A stretch of DNA of 64,000 nucleotides from Paenibacillus rhizophilus. Lineage in GTDB: Bacteria > Bacillota > Bacilli > Paenibacillales > Paenibacillaceae. The translations under genes were made by a program, and so were the position numbers. Location: contig NZ_RQPI01000007.1 in assembly GCF_003854965.1 (NCBI RefSeq), positions 1 to 64,000 on the forward strand, given 5' to 3'. The notes under the pieces were generated by a model. It worked only from the letters and a program-made list of their open reading frames with translations, did not search any database and was not told the DNA's origin. Shown here in pieces: positions 18,583-28,543 of the stretch (position 1 is the stretch's first letter; each line of letters opens with the position of its first letter).

Positions 18583-19200
18583 ATGACCGTAGCTATCGTC
18601 GATTACGGGATCGGCAACCTGCACAGCGTCAGCAAGGCAATCGAGCGTCTCGGCCACGAGCCGCTCGTGACCGGTAACCCGGGCGAAATTCTGGCCGCGG
18701 ACCGCGTCATTCTGCCCGGCGTCGGCGCATTCGGCGACGCGATGGATCATCTGCGGGAAAGTGGACTGGACGCGGTCGTCAAAGAGGTCGCAGCGACGGG
18801 CAGGCAGCCGCTGCTCGGCATCTGCCTGGGCATGCAGCTCCTGTTTACCCAAAGCGAGGAGTACGGCGTCCATGAGGGACTTGATCTTTTGCCGGGAACG
18901 GTGGTGCGCTTTGAGGCCAGAGAGGGTTTCAAGGTGCCGCATATGGGCTGGAACAAGCTGCAGTACCTTCAGCCGGAGAACCCGCTGCTTAAGGGACTAG
19001 AAGAGGGTCATGTCTACTTCGTCCATTCCTACCATGCGCACGTCGAGCAGAAAAGCGATCTGCTGGCCGTAACGGATTACGGTCACCCGGTTACAGCTAT
19101 CGTCGGGCGGGGCAGCGTATTCGGCATGCAGTTTCACCCTGAGAAGAGCGGGGAGCTGGGGAGGAAGCTGCTTGAGCAGTTTTTGAAGCTGGAAATTTAA
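18583..19200 (+). CDS. hisH: Imidazole glycerol phosphate synthase, glutamine amidotransferase subunit
   Basis: 205-aa class I glutaminase that supplies ammonia to HisF. The catalytic triad is visible: Cys in GICLGMQLLF, then His and Glu in FHPEKSG near the C terminus. The start is 3 bp after the hisB stop behind AAAGGAGTG. Confidence 0.97.
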   Translation: MTVAIVDYGIGNLHSVSKAIERLGHEPLVTGNPGEILAADRVILPGVGAFGDAMDHLRESGLDAVVKEVAATGRQPLLGICLGMQLLFTQSEEYGVHEGLDLLPGTVVRFEAREGFKVPHMGWNKLQYLQPENPLLKGLEEGHVYFVHSYHAHVEQKSDLLAVTDYGHPVTAIVGRGSVFGMQFHPEKSGELGRKLLEQFLKLEI

Positions 19201-19332
19201 CGGGGCAATGCCTCATAAAAGCATGCGGCTTTAGGCGTCTTCGGCATCCTGGGCAGAAGGTCCAGAGAGCTTGGACGTGAGGCCGCGTCAAAGTGAAATG
19301 ATTTTAGCAAGGAGAAAGCGGGGAACGGCGAA

Positions 19333-20064
19333 ATGTCTTCTTTTATCGTGTATCCGGCGATTGATATCCGGAACGGAAAATGCGTCCGGCTGCTGCAGGG
19401 CGATTATAATCAGGAAACGGTCTACGGCGATAGCCCGCTGGATATGGCCAAATCATGGGAGGCGCAGGGCGGAGAATTCATCCATCTGGTCGACCTCGAC
19501 GGCGCAAAGGCCGGGCATCCGGTCAATATCGACATTATCGGATCGATCGCCGCGGGCGTGAACGTGCCGGTTCAAGTCGGCGGAGGGCTGCGCACCTTGG
19601 AAGATGTGGAGAAGCTGTTGTCGCTCGGCGTCAGCCGGGTCATCATCGGCACCGCCGCCATCAATGACCGGGAATTTACCGAAGCCGTGCTGGCGAAATA
19701 CGGCGCTAAGGTTGCGATCGGCATCGATGCGCGGAACGGCTATGTCGCCACCCATGGCTGGCTTAACACATCCGAGGTGCTGGCTACGGATTTAGCAAAG
19801 GAACTCGCGTCCAAGGGCGCGGAAACCTTTATCTACACGGATATCTCCCGCGACGGGATGATGCAGGGCCCGAACGTGGAGGGCATTCTTGCTATGGCGC
19901 AAGCCAGCGGCAAAAGCGTGATTGCCTCCGGCGGGGTCACCGTCCAGGATGATCTGCTTAGCCTCAGCGCGCATAAGAACAGCGGTATCGGTGGCGCCAT
20001 CGTCGGGAAGGCGCTGTATACCGGCAACATCAAGCTTGCCGAGGCTTTGGCGGCGCTGAAGTAG
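19333..20064 (+). CDS. hisA: Phosphoribosylformimino-5-aminoimidazole carboxamide ribotide isomerase
   Basis: 243-aa (beta/alpha)8 barrel. N-terminal catalytic Asp lies in [16 protein letters not shown], the second in YTDISRDGM, and phosphate loops are VQVGGGLRT and VIASGGVT. It carries out the Amadori isomerisation that feeds HisF/HisH. The start lies behind GGGGAACGG, and a better AAGGAG is too far upstream. An unusual 400-bp gap with tandem repeats separates it from hisF. Confidence 0.96.
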   Translation: MSSFIVYPAIDIRNGKCVRLLQGDYNQETVYGDSPLDMAKSWEAQGGEFIHLVDLDGAKAGHPVNIDIIGSIAAGVNVPVQVGGGLRTLEDVEKLLSLGVSRVIIGTAAINDREFTEAVLAKYGAKVAIGIDARNGYVATHGWLNTSEVLATDLAKELASKGAETFIYTDISRDGMMQGPNVEGILAMAQASGKSVIASGGVTVQDDLLSLSAHKNSGIGGAIVGKALYTGNIKLAEALAALK

Positions 20065-20465
20065 CCTGGCCCGAAGGGCCAGACCCGCGGCACGCGAAGG
20101 TCTTAGGTTTAAAGGTTGTTAAGCAGGCGGGGCGAGCCCGCCGTCCCGCAGGGGCCAAAGCCGCGGCACGCGAAGGTTCTTAGGTTTAAAGGTTGTTAAG
20201 CAGGCGGGGCGAGCCCGCCGTCCCGTAGGGGCCAAGACCGCGGCACGCGAAGGTCTTAGGCTTTTAAAGGTGTTGCTTTGCCGCAGGTGCGCCGCATTCC
20301 AAGCGGTCCCGCAGGGATAAGCGGTCGCACCACAAAAATGAACTAAGGAGCGCCTTCGCCCCTGACCCCGCCAAACTTCCGGGTGTCCAGAGGGCGGGCC
20401 CTCGGGGTCCCCCTTGACTAAGGGGGATTTAGGGGGATCGAAAACGCTTTTAAGGAGGACAAACC
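20065..20465 (+). other. hisA-hisF intergenic spacer with hairpins
   Basis: No coding sequence is evident. It starts with the hairpin TGGCCC-GAA-GGGCCA, continues with a 76/77-bp tandem repeat (separate entry), and ends with another hairpin CCCCCTT-GACT-AAGGGGG at 20409-20426 that lacks a T-run. Because it lies inside the his operon, the RNA would form several stable stems before the hisF ribosome-binding site TAAGGAGG. Confidence 0.7.
20085..20265 (+). repeat. Tandem direct repeat, about 76-77 bp, 2.3 copies
   Basis: Each unit begins CCGCGGCACGCGAAGG and includes CTTAGG and TTTAAAGGTTGTTAAGCAGG, then a GGCGGG-GCGAG-CCCGCC hairpin. Units start at 20085, 20161 and 20238. The first two differ at about three positions. 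The third diverges after about 28 bp. Confidence 0.9.
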
Positions 20466-21224
20466 ATGCTGGCCAAACGCATCATACCCTGTCTGGACGT
20501 TAAAGACGGGCGGGTGGTAAAAGGCGTTAATTTTGTAAACCTGCGCGATGCCGGCGATCCGGTGGAGCTGGCGGCGATTTACGACCGGGAAGGCGCTGAT
20601 GAGCTGGTATTCCTGGATATCTCCGCATCGGTGGAAGGTCGGGCGACTATGGTCGAGGTCGTGCGCCGGACGGCGGGCGAAATTTCCATTCCGTTCACCG
20701 TGGGAGGAGGAATATCGGCTCCCGAGCATATGAAGACGATATTACGCGCCGGAGCCGACAAAATCGGCATCAACACCGCGGCCGTCAACAATCCGCAGCT
20801 GATTCTCGAAGGCGCGCGGCGGTTCGGTTCCCAGTGTATTGTAGTGGCCGTAGATGCCAAATATAATGAAACTTGGGGCGAGTGGGAAGTGTACACCCAC
20901 GGCGGACGCAAGCCTTCCGGAATCAAAGCGCTGGAATGGGTGAAACAGGCCGAGAAGCTGGGAGCCGGAGAGATTCTGCTTACCAGCATGGATGCCGATG
21001 GCACCAAGGATGGCTTTGACCTTCGCCTGACATCGGCCGTCAGCGACTTGGTGGATATCCCGGTGATCGCTTCGGGCGGAGCGGGTAAAATTGAACATTT
21101 TTACGATGTGTTCACTGCGGGCAAAGCGGATGCGGGACTTGCAGCGACCATTTTTCACTATAAGGAAATTGCGATCGGCGATTTGAAGGCCGACTTAAAA
21201 CAAAAGGGTGTGGAAATCCGATGA
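20466..21224 (+). CDS. hisF: Imidazole glycerol phosphate synthase cyclase subunit
   Basis: 252-aa (beta/alpha)8 barrel that uses HisH-derived ammonia to form imidazole glycerol phosphate and AICAR. Catalytic Asp residues are in [12 protein letters not shown] and [12 protein letters not shown]. Phosphate loops are FTVGGGI and VIASGGAG. The start is behind TAAGGAGGAC. Confidence 0.97.
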   Translation: MLAKRIIPCLDVKDGRVVKGVNFVNLRDAGDPVELAAIYDREGADELVFLDISASVEGRATMVEVVRRTAGEISIPFTVGGGISAPEHMKTILRAGADKIGINTAAVNNPQLILEGARRFGSQCIVVAVDAKYNETWGEWEVYTHGGRKPSGIKALEWVKQAEKLGAGEILLTSMDADGTKDGFDLRLTSAVSDLVDIPVIASGGAGKIEHFYDVFTAGKADAGLAATIFHYKEIAIGDLKADLKQKGVEIR

Positions 21225-21943
21225 GCGGACAGCAAAACAATACAACGCCTGGACAACAGGATATTTTGGAAGGAATACGCTGGAACGATGCCGGGCTTCT
21301 GCCTGCCATTGTGCAAGACGATAAAACCTTGGAAGTGCTCATGTTCGCATATATGAACCCGGAATCGCTGAAGCTTTCGCTGGAGAGCGGACAGACCTGG
21401 TTCTGGAGCCGTTCGCGGGGAGAGCTGTGGCATAAAGGCGGCACTTCGGGCAATACGCAGGCGATAACCTCGATTCATTACGACTGCGACAGCGATACGC
21501 TGCTCGTCAAGGTTAAGCCGGAAGGACCAGCCTGTCATACGGGCAAGGTTTCATGCTTCTACCGCGAGCTGCCGCTCGGCAGCAAGTCTGCGGCGGATAA
21601 GGCGGAGGCGGGTGAATTACATAGCGCCGAAAGACCGGCCGAAGAGCGTTTCGCTGTGCTGGCCGAGCTGGAGCGAATCATCGGCGAGAGAGAGGCGGAG
21701 CGTCCAGAAGGGGCCTATACCACTTATCTGTTCGATAAAGGCGTTGATAAGATTCTGAAAAAAGTCGGCGAAGAAACGGCCGAAACGATCATCGCCGCCA
21801 AAAACAAGGATAACGCCGAGCTTCGGCTGGAAGTCAGTGATCTCATTTATCACTTGCTTGTCCTGCTGCAAGAGCGAAAGCTTCCGCTCGACGACATTAT
21901 GGCCGAGCTTAGCGCGCGCCATGAGCGGCCCCGCCGCGACTAG
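21221..21943 (+). CDS. hisI: Bifunctional phosphoribosyl-AMP cyclohydrolase / phosphoribosyl-ATP pyrophosphatase
   Basis: 240 aa. The N-terminal HisI part (to about 125) carries [14 protein letters not shown] and the metal-binding HYDCDSD and [10 protein letters not shown] motifs. The C-terminal HisE part carries [15 protein letters not shown] and the helical acidic cluster [11 protein letters not shown]. It performs steps 2 and 3 of the pathway. ATG overlaps the hisF stop by 4 bp (ATGA). Confidence 0.96.
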   Translation: MSGQQNNTTPGQQDILEGIRWNDAGLLPAIVQDDKTLEVLMFAYMNPESLKLSLESGQTWFWSRSRGELWHKGGTSGNTQAITSIHYDCDSDTLLVKVKPEGPACHTGKVSCFYRELPLGSKSAADKAEAGELHSAERPAEERFAVLAELERIIGEREAERPEGAYTTYLFDKGVDKILKKVGEETAETIIAAKNKDNAELRLEVSDLIYHLLVLLQERKLPLDDIMAELSARHERPRRD

Positions 21944-21960
21944 AAAGGGAGGAGCTTCCT

Positions 21961-22788
21961 ATGCAGATCGATTACCATACCCACCACGAGCGCTGCGGTC
22001 ATGCTGTAGGCAAGCTCGAAGATTATGTCCGCCGGGGGATCGAGCTTGGCCTTGACCAGCTCGGGCTTTCGGATCATCTGCCGCTGCTTCATGTCGATCC
22101 GGATCAGTATTATCCCGAGATGGCGATGCCGCTTGAGGAGCTTCCGCGCTACGTTGAGGAGTGCCTTGACCTGAAGGAGCGCTATCGAGGGACTATCGAT
22201 ATCCGCGTGGGGCTTGAGGCCGATTATATCGAAGGCTATGAAGAGCAAATCCGTGAACTGCTGTCTCCCTACCCATGGGATTACCTGATCGGCTCGGTCC
22301 ATTTTCTCGGCGAGTGGGATATTACCGATTACCGGCAGGTTCACGGCTGGGAAGGCCAAGATCCCCTTGAGGTATACCGGCGTTACTATCAAGCGATAAG
22401 TAAGGCGGCATCTTCGGGATTATACGATATAATAGGGCATATGGATGTTATTAAAAGATTCGGCTACGGGCCGGATACATCAGAAGGCAAGGCGGAAGTG
22501 AGAACAATGGAAAGAAGCGCGCTGCAAGTGATTGCGGACGCTGGAATCGCGATGGAACTGAACGCCTCCGGCCTGTTTAAGCCATGCGCGGAGATGTTTC
22601 CGGCTCCGCATGTGCTTGCTGGGGCGCTTGAACTGGGCATCCCGCTGACCCTGGGCTCGGACGCCCATGATCCCGCCAAGCTGGGCGAAGGTCTTGCGGA
22701 TGCGCGCAAGCTGCTCTGGGAGACGGGATTCCGTGAGCTCGCGGTGTTTAAAGAGCGCCGCCGCGAGGCGGTTCCTTTTGTAGGCTGA
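21961..22788 (+). CDS. hisJ: Histidinol-phosphatase, PHP family
   Basis: 275 aa. Metal-binding motifs of the PHP fold are HTHHERCGHA at the N terminus, LGLSDHLPL, GLEADYI, GSVHFL, IIGHMDVI and GSDAHDP at the C terminus. It removes phosphate from histidinol phosphate before HisD. The start follows AGGGAGGAGC. Its presence in the operon matches the monofunctional hisB. Confidence 0.92.
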   Translation: MQIDYHTHHERCGHAVGKLEDYVRRGIELGLDQLGLSDHLPLLHVDPDQYYPEMAMPLEELPRYVEECLDLKERYRGTIDIRVGLEADYIEGYEEQIRELLSPYPWDYLIGSVHFLGEWDITDYRQVHGWEGQDPLEVYRRYYQAISKAASSGLYDIIGHMDVIKRFGYGPDTSEGKAEVRTMERSALQVIADAGIAMELNASGLFKPCAEMFPAPHVLAGALELGIPLTLGSDAHDPAKLGEGLADARKLLWETGFRELAVFKERRREAVPFVG

Positions 22789-22811
22789 TCATCAATTTGA
22801 GGAGGGGCGTT

Positions 22812-23762
22812 ATGCAGCACCATTCATTGCGTATTTTTTCCGGCTCGTCCAATCCGAAGCTGGCCGAAGATATTGCCGGGCGGCTTGGAGTGGAGCTGGG
22901 GAGGATCAAGCTGACCCGCTTCAAGAGCGGCGAGATTTATGTGCATTATGAAGAAAGCATCCGGAATTGCGATGTTTTTTTGGTGCAATCACTCTCCCAT
23001 CCCATCAATGAACTGTTCGTCGAGCTGCTGGTAATGATTGACGCCGCCAAGCGGGCGTCCGCCCGTACGGTTAATATCATCGTTCCATACTACGGCTATG
23101 CCCGTCAGGAGCGCAAATCCGCGCCTAGAGAGCCGATCTCCGCCAAAATGGTCGCCGACGTGCTGACAACAGCCGGCGCTACGCGCGTCCTGACCATCGA
23201 TCTGCATGCCGCGGCGATCCAGGGCTTCTTCAACATTCCGGTGGACCACCTGACCGCGCTTGACCTGATCAGCGGCTATCTGAAGACTAAGAATTTGTCC
23301 GATGTGGTGGTCGTATCGCCCGATGCAGGCCGCGCTTCCATGGCCGAGAAGCTGGCGAGCCGGCTCGATTCGCCGTTTGCGATAATGATCAAGAAGCGCC
23401 CGGCCCATAACGAATCAGTCATTACCCATGTCATCGGCGATGTGGAGGGACGGACTCCGGTCATCATCGAGGATCTGATCGATACGGGCACCACCATTGT
23501 CAACGTTGTCGAAGGACTTAAGGAGAGAGGCGCGAAGAACAGCATCATCTGCGCCACACACGGGCTGTTCTCAGGTCCGGCGATCGTCCGGCTGGAGCAT
23601 CCGGGAATTGAGGAAGTGGTGGTTACCGATTCAATCGCGCTGCCTCCCGATCACTCCAGCCGGTTCACTGTATTGTCGGTCGCTCCGATGCTGGCAAGGG
23701 CCACACGCATTATTACCGAAGGCGGTTCCATCGATAAGCTGCTTGAAGACGCGGGGATTTAA
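22812..23762 (+). CDS. prs: Ribose-phosphate pyrophosphokinase
   Basis: 316 aa, normal Prs length. The N-terminal FSGSSNPKLAEDIA and FKSGEIYV, the flexible-loop motif YYGYARQERK, catalytic His in DLHAAAIQGFF, and PRPP-binding VIIEDLIDTGTTIVN are all present. It makes PRPP from ribose 5-phosphate and ATP. Its place at the end of the his operon would match supply of PRPP to HisG demand. ATG 22812 follows GAGGAGGGG. A more central copy of prs may exist elsewhere (inference). Confidence 0.93.
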   Translation: MQHHSLRIFSGSSNPKLAEDIAGRLGVELGRIKLTRFKSGEIYVHYEESIRNCDVFLVQSLSHPINELFVELLVMIDAAKRASARTVNIIVPYYGYARQERKSAPREPISAKMVADVLTTAGATRVLTIDLHAAAIQGFFNIPVDHLTALDLISGYLKTKNLSDVVVVSPDAGRASMAEKLASRLDSPFAIMIKKRPAHNESVITHVIGDVEGRTPVIIEDLIDTGTTIVNVVEGLKERGAKNSIICATHGLFSGPAIVRLEHPGIEEVVVTDSIALPPDHSSRFTVLSVAPMLARATRIITEGGSIDKLLEDAGI

Positions 23763-23779
23763 CATCTCCCGTCTTTTTT
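23748..23779 (+). terminator. Terminator of the his-prs operon
   Basis: GACGCGGGGA pairs with TCTCCCGTC across a short loop (one bulge), followed by TTTTTT. It overlaps the prs stop codon. Confidence 0.8.
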
Positions 23780-23873
23780 CTTGACTATACAGGAGAACAG
23801 CCGGCATAACGACGGTGCGGATGGCTCTCCGTTTTTCCTCTCACTTTTTGTCTGTTTCAGGCGCCCGTTCAAC

Positions 23874-23904
23874 TTGAGACCCCCCCTCGATTTTGTGTTA
23901 TACT
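23874..23904 (+). promoter_or_regulatory. Candidate promoter of the TPR-protein gene
   Basis: TTGAGA (23874-23879) and TATACT (23899-23904), separated by 19 bp. The spacer is longer than ideal, so this is tentative. Confidence 0.35.
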
Positions 23905-24038
23905 GTGTGGAGACAGCCGGGACGGAATTCGGAATCCGGCAAACGTGAAGTTTGGAGAATCGCTCGGGCATGGGCGCGTCTTCTGTTAACATGTTTAAGA
24001 GAGGGTTAGGGAGCTTACAAGGGAGGTGCCTTGCTTCC

Positions 24039-25415
24039 ATGATAGAAAAGACTTCAGAGCCGGACGGCCGGAATGTGATTTCCGTTGCTCTGAACGCCAA
24101 TTTTTTCTTTGAAAGAGCCGTGCGTTCGCTGGATCGCTTTCAATATGAGAAAGCATTGAAAAATTTCCGCAAAGCGGTTGAATATGAACCGGAAAATCCG
24201 GTTAATCATTGCAATATGGCGGGTATACTGTCGGAGATGGGAAATTATGAGGCGTCCAACGCTATTTTGGCCCATGTTCTGGAAAAAGTGGACCCATCGA
24301 TGACGGAGTGCCATTTTTATATGGCTAACAACTTCGCCAACATGGAAAACTTTGAAGAAGCCGAGCGTTCGTTGGTGGCGTATCTCGAGGAGGATGCTAA
24401 CGGCGAGTTTCTTGCCGAATCGGATGAACTGCTGGAGCTGCTGCATTACGAGCTCGACCGGCCCGCTCCGCTTCACCGGATTCGCAGCAGGGAAGGGGCG
24501 GTCGAGCACGACCGGGCCCGCAGCCTGCTGGAAGAAGGGAAATTTCCGGAGGCGGTGCGCCTGCTGGAAGAGATCATCGAGGGCACGCCCGATTTTTTGG
24601 CGGCGCGTAATAATTTGGCTCTGGCCTATTTTTATTTGGGGCGGTTCGGCAAAGCCAAAGAGTGTATCGCGCAGGTGCTGGAGCACGAGCCGGGAAACTT
24701 GCACGCGCTCTGCAATATGGCAATTTTTCTGCAGTATGAAGGGGACCGGGAAACGCTGGACGGGCTGCTGCGCATGCTTGAGGTTACTGTTCCGTTCCAC
24801 CGGGAGCATGTCTTCAAGCTTGCGACAACAATGGGGATTCTGGGACGGCACAGAATCGCGTACGGCCACTTCCGCCGTCTGCTGAAAGACGAGGAGATCG
24901 GCGGCGACGCCGGCCTCTATCACTACTGCGCAGCTGCGGCCTGCAATAGCGGACTGCTGCGGGAGGCCGAGCGCTGCTGGCGGCAGGCCGCCAAGCTCGA
25001 TCCGGAGTCGGCGGTGCCCCGGTTCTTCCTGAACCTGCTGCATCAATCCGCAGCGGAAGGGGCGGCTCTGCCGCCCGTCAGCTATAATTACCAGCTTCCT
25101 TTTCAGGAGCAGCTCAAGCAGTGGAAGGCCAATAGAGGCAGCTTTGCCGAGCAGGTTCGGGTCAACCCGCTGCTGCGGTCATCCTTCTTCTGGGCGCTGC
25201 GCTACGGAGATGCCAGCCTGAAGCGGCAGGTCACCGAGGCGCTCGGCTGGATCGGCGACGAGGAGATGGTCCAGGCGCTTAAGGAACTGCTGAGCGAGCC
25301 GGTCCAGGACGGCAAGCAGGAGGAAGCCGGCCTGCTCCGTCTGCACAAGCTTATCGGCATGGAGCCGGAGAAGGAGCCGCGCCCGGAAGGGAAAGAGCGG
25401 CTTCCGCGCGGCTAA
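24039..25415 (+). CDS. yvcD: Tetratricopeptide repeat protein, YvcD-like
   Basis: About 458 aa. TPR helices are clear at residues about 30-130 (for example ALKNFRKAVEYEPENP) and again at about 170-330 (LLEEGKFPEAVRLL; AYFYLGRFGKAKECI). The C terminus includes a short HEAT-like part and an acidic tail. It is likely a cytoplasmic protein-interaction scaffold of unknown partner. B. subtilis has a TPR protein of similar size just before trxB. ATG 24039 follows GGGAGGTG at about 12 nt, and TTG 24031 is a competing start. Confidence 0.8.
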   Translation: MIEKTSEPDGRNVISVALNANFFFERAVRSLDRFQYEKALKNFRKAVEYEPENPVNHCNMAGILSEMGNYEASNAILAHVLEKVDPSMTECHFYMANNFANMENFEEAERSLVAYLEEDANGEFLAESDELLELLHYELDRPAPLHRIRSREGAVEHDRARSLLEEGKFPEAVRLLEEIIEGTPDFLAARNNLALAYFYLGRFGKAKECIAQVLEHEPGNLHALCNMAIFLQYEGDRETLDGLLRMLEVTVPFHREHVFKLATTMGILGRHRIAYGHFRRLLKDEEIGGDAGLYHYCAAAACNSGLLREAERCWRQAAKLDPESAVPRFFLNLLHQSAAEGAALPPVSYNYQLPFQEQLKQWKANRGSFAEQVRVNPLLRSSFFWALRYGDASLKRQVTEALGWIGDEEMVQALKELLSEPVQDGKQEEAGLLRLHKLIGMEPEKEPRPEGKERLPRG

Positions 25416-25505
25416 AGTCATTAAGATTCGAGGCATAATAGGGATAACCAGCTTGGCATATCAGCCAAACCTATAATAATCCGTTTTGCGAGGAGGTCAC
25501 TTAAG

Positions 25506-26459
25506 ATGTATAAATCGATTGTAATTGGAACCGGCCCGGCCGGTCTGACCGCCGCCATATATCTGGCGCGCGCGAATTTGAGCCCACTGGTCATTGAAGG
25601 CTTGCAGCCGGGCGGACAGTTGACAACGACGACGGAAGTGGAGAACTTCCCCGGATTTCCGGAAGGCATTCTTGGTCCGGATCTTATGGACAATATGCGC
25701 AAGCAGGCGGAACGCTTCGGAGCAGAGTTTAAGAACGGCTGGGTGGAATCCGTCGATTTCTCGCAGCGGCCCTTCAAAGTGAACGTTGACGGGCTCGGCC
25801 AGCTGGAAGCGGAAACCGTCATTATCTCGACCGGCGCTTCGGCCAGGTATCTTGGCATACCGGGAGAGCAGGAGAATGTAGGACGCGGAGTCAGCACCTG
25901 CGCCACCTGCGACGGCTTCTTCTTCCGCGGGAAGAAGATTATTGTTGTCGGCGGCGGCGACTCCGCGATGGAGGAAGCGAGCTTCCTGACACGGTTCGCG
26001 AGCAATGTTACCCTGGTGCACCGCCGCGAGGAGCTGCGGGCGTCCAAGATTATGCAGGACCGGGCGAAGGAAAACGCCAAAATTTCGTGGGCGCTGGGCC
26101 GCACTCCGGTGGAAGTCGTGAAGAACGAGACCGGAGTGAAGGGACTGCTTGTCCGCAACAATGAGACCGGCGCGGAGGAACTGATTGAAGTCGACGGCGT
26201 CTTCGTGGCGATCGGCCATACGCCGAACACCTCTTTTCTCGGCGGCCAGATTACGACCGACGCCAACGGCTATATCGTCGTCCGTCCGGGCACGACCGAG
26301 ACGAATATCCCCGGCGTGTTCGCCTGCGGCGATGTTCAGGATACCCGGTATCGTCAGGCCATCTCGGCGGCGGGTTCAGGATGTATGGCGGCTATGGACG
26401 CCGAGAAGTATCTTGAAGGCGCCATGGTACACGACTGGAGCGAGACGCTGGATAAATAA
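25506..26459 (+). CDS. trxB: Thioredoxin reductase
   Basis: 317 aa. FAD-binding GTGPAG is at 8-13, active-site CATC at 132-135 followed by DGFFFRG, NADPH-binding [10 protein letters not shown] after it, and [10 protein letters not shown] near the C terminus. It reduces thioredoxin with NADPH. The start lies behind GAGGAGGTCAC. It sits between the yvcD-like gene and the rapZ-yvcK-whiA cluster, as in B. subtilis. Confidence 0.97.
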   Translation: MYKSIVIGTGPAGLTAAIYLARANLSPLVIEGLQPGGQLTTTTEVENFPGFPEGILGPDLMDNMRKQAERFGAEFKNGWVESVDFSQRPFKVNVDGLGQLEAETVIISTGASARYLGIPGEQENVGRGVSTCATCDGFFFRGKKIIVVGGGDSAMEEASFLTRFASNVTLVHRREELRASKIMQDRAKENAKISWALGRTPVEVVKNETGVKGLLVRNNETGAEELIEVDGVFVAIGHTPNTSFLGGQITTDANGYIVVRPGTTETNIPGVFACGDVQDTRYRQAISAAGSGCMAAMDAEKYLEGAMVHDWSETLDK

Positions 26460-26493
26460 GAGGCAAATAAACGCCTTAATCCTGGGAATTAAA

Positions 26494-26535
26494 AAAACCA
26501 AGCTTCCATCTCAAACGTGGAAGCTTGGTTTTTTT
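26494..26535. terminator. Terminator after trxB
   Basis: Arms AACCAAGCTTCCA and TGGAAGCTTGGTT form a 13-bp perfect stem followed by TTTTT. A matching A-run on the left lets it also end the leftward sgrR-like gene. Confidence 0.93.
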
Positions 26536-26575
26536 CGTGAAATTATTGCCCAAAGTCTATATTTTCTCCCATTTC

Positions 26576-28408
26576 CTATGCCAGGGAATGCGGCTGGAAC
26601 CAGACGGTGCGGAAGTCGAACCAGCCGCAGGAATTCAAATTGATTCCCTGGATCGAGGAATGGAACCGGGTGTTGCTTTTTTTGTGAAGCAGAAACAGCA
26701 CGCTGTAAGACTGGCGCAGCAGGTCTTCCAGTTCATGCAGTCTCCGCCAGCGGTTCCGCCGGTCAGGGTCGGACATCACGGCCAGGGCCGAGGCTTTTAC
26801 CGTCTCCTGCATGCCGTCCGCCAAGGCGGAAGGGAAGAATCCTTTTTGTAGGTATAACTCCAACTCCTGAATTTCATCGTTACCGAGAACGACCTCATAC
26901 AACTGGCAATCATCCTCCGGCGAAAAGCCCGGATCGGCCATATTCTCTGCCCTGCGCACCTGAATCTCCATGCGGATACCGAAATCCCGGCAGCGCCGCT
27001 GTATCCAACGCGCGTCGGCGACATGGCGGGTGTGAGTCGACAGCCGGAACGTTTCTCCCCGGTAACCGCTTTGCTCTAATAGCCGGTAGATATCCGCCGC
27101 CGGTTCCATTTTTTTCGACGGGTCTGCAGCTTCGCCACGCTCAGTGCGAAATCCCCGCGCCGGATAAATCCGGTTCTCGCCAAGGTCGGCAATCATCTGC
27201 CCGCGGTCAATAATCAGATCAAGCGCCCGGCGGAAGGCGAGGCTGCTTTGGGGTCCTTCCTTGCGGCGGTTAAAGACCAGCATGCTGCAGCCCGGCGAAA
27301 TGGTCTCCACCTCGCGCCATTCGGCATCCGGGCCGGCGCTTTTTCTCAAATATCCATTGTAAACGTTCTGCTCCGTACAGGAGGCGCGGGACCAATCCGG
27401 CTCTTTCAGCAGACCCGCATCTTGTTCGGAGAGGAAGAAGATCTCGACCCGGTCGATATGCGGCCTGCCCCGGAAATGGGACGAAAAAGCCTCCAGTATA
27501 CAAACACTTTCATCATAACGGACTAGCTTGAACGATCCGGTTCCGACCGGCTGCTTCATGAAGGCTGCTTCATCGGCCCTGCACAGGTCTGCGGGAAGAA
27601 TGGAAGACGCTTTGACGGAAAGGACGTGGAGAAAGAGGTAATTGGGCTCTTTGAGCCTAATATGTACCGTCTTCCGGTCAAGCATACGGATATCTTCGAT
27701 TCCCGTAAACAACCAGCTTTGCTCGTAAAGGTCCGGATTCAGCCGCAGCCGGTCGAAGGTATAAATGACGTCTTCCGAGGTTACCTCCCTGCCGTGATGA
27801 AAGCTGACGCCTTTTCTCAGGTGGATGATCCATTCGCTGCAATCGGGCGAGCTTTCCCAGAAGTGGGCAATGGAAGGCCGAAAAGTTTCGGTAATCGGAT
27901 CGAAATCGACAAGCGTATCGTAGATATGCCCGATAATATGCGAATCAAAAGCAAAATAGATCGAAGCGGGGTCGAGCGTCACAATGAATCGCTGCACCGG
28001 AAACCGGAGTGTATCCATCATCATGTCGGTAACAAGGGTCCGGGTAAAGCCCATTCCGCCCGAGAGCCATTCCAGAAATCCGTCCTTTACCTGTGCGGAC
28101 TCGCCGAAGCGGTCGATCAGTTCGAGCGCTCCTTTGACATCGCCTTTTTTCGTTTGGCCTATAGCTACTTCAAGGAGTATGTCCTGCGCGTCGGCCAGAA
28201 AAGCGAGCATGGAGGAATTCCCCCGCCCAAGCCCGGGCTGCCAGCTAATCCATCCAAGATCGGCCAGCTTGCGGAGTACCATTTTAACGTTGCGCGGAGT
28301 GCAGTGCCATATATCGGTCAGCGCTTGAATTGTGGCGGGAAAGGGAGTATTCAGCTCCCGGTCGATGTAGGACGATCGAAGTTCAAAGAATTGCAGTGCG
28401 GCCAGCAA
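26576..28408 (-). CDS. SgrR-like transcriptional regulator with C-terminal solute-binding domain
   Basis: About 610 aa. An N-terminal winged helix (region LTDIWHCTPRNVKMVLRKLA, residues about 30-50) is fused to a periplasmic-binding-protein-like domain of the oligopeptide type (for example IIHLRKGVSFHHGREV and FDRLRL). This is the SgrR/YbaE architecture. SgrR-type proteins sense a small molecule in the cytoplasm and control transport or sugar-phosphate stress genes. The target here is unknown, as no cognate transporter is adjacent. TTG 28408 is 8 nt from AGGAGG. TTG 28414 is too close. Confidence 0.82.
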   Translation of the reverse strand: MLAALQFFELRSSYIDRELNTPFPATIQALTDIWHCTPRNVKMVLRKLADLGWISWQPGLGRGNSSMLAFLADAQDILLEVAIGQTKKGDVKGALELIDRFGESAQVKDGFLEWLSGGMGFTRTLVTDMMMDTLRFPVQRFIVTLDPASIYFAFDSHIIGHIYDTLVDFDPITETFRPSIAHFWESSPDCSEWIIHLRKGVSFHHGREVTSEDVIYTFDRLRLNPDLYEQSWLFTGIEDIRMLDRKTVHIRLKEPNYLFLHVLSVKASSILPADLCRADEAAFMKQPVGTGSFKLVRYDESVCILEAFSSHFRGRPHIDRVEIFFLSEQDAGLLKEPDWSRASCTEQNVYNGYLRKSAGPDAEWREVETISPGCSMLVFNRRKEGPQSSLAFRRALDLIIDRGQMIADLGENRIYPARGFRTERGEAADPSKKMEPAADIYRLLEQSGYRGETFRLSTHTRHVADARWIQRRCRDFGIRMEIQVRRAENMADPGFSPEDDCQLYEVVLGNDEIQELELYLQKGFFPSALADGMQETVKASALAVMSDPDRRNRWRRLHELEDLLRQSYSVLFLLHKKSNTRFHSSIQGINLNSCGWFDFRTVWFQPHSLA

Positions 28409-28543
28409 AGGCAAAACCTCCTTCGTTCAGTAGAAAAGGTGAAGTGGATAATTTGGATTATACCCTTTTTACCCCTTTTGGAAAAGTTATACTAAAAGTA
28501 CCATCCGGATGTAAGATCCGGGAAAGAAAGGGGCGGGATCATT
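28409..28543. promoter_or_regulatory. Intergenic region between sgrR-like gene and small ORF
   Basis: A minus-strand TATAAT at 28457-28462, with poor -35, is the best candidate for the leftward sgrR-like promoter. A plus-strand TATACT near 28489-28494 could serve the small rightward reading frame. Both are tentative. Confidence 0.35.
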
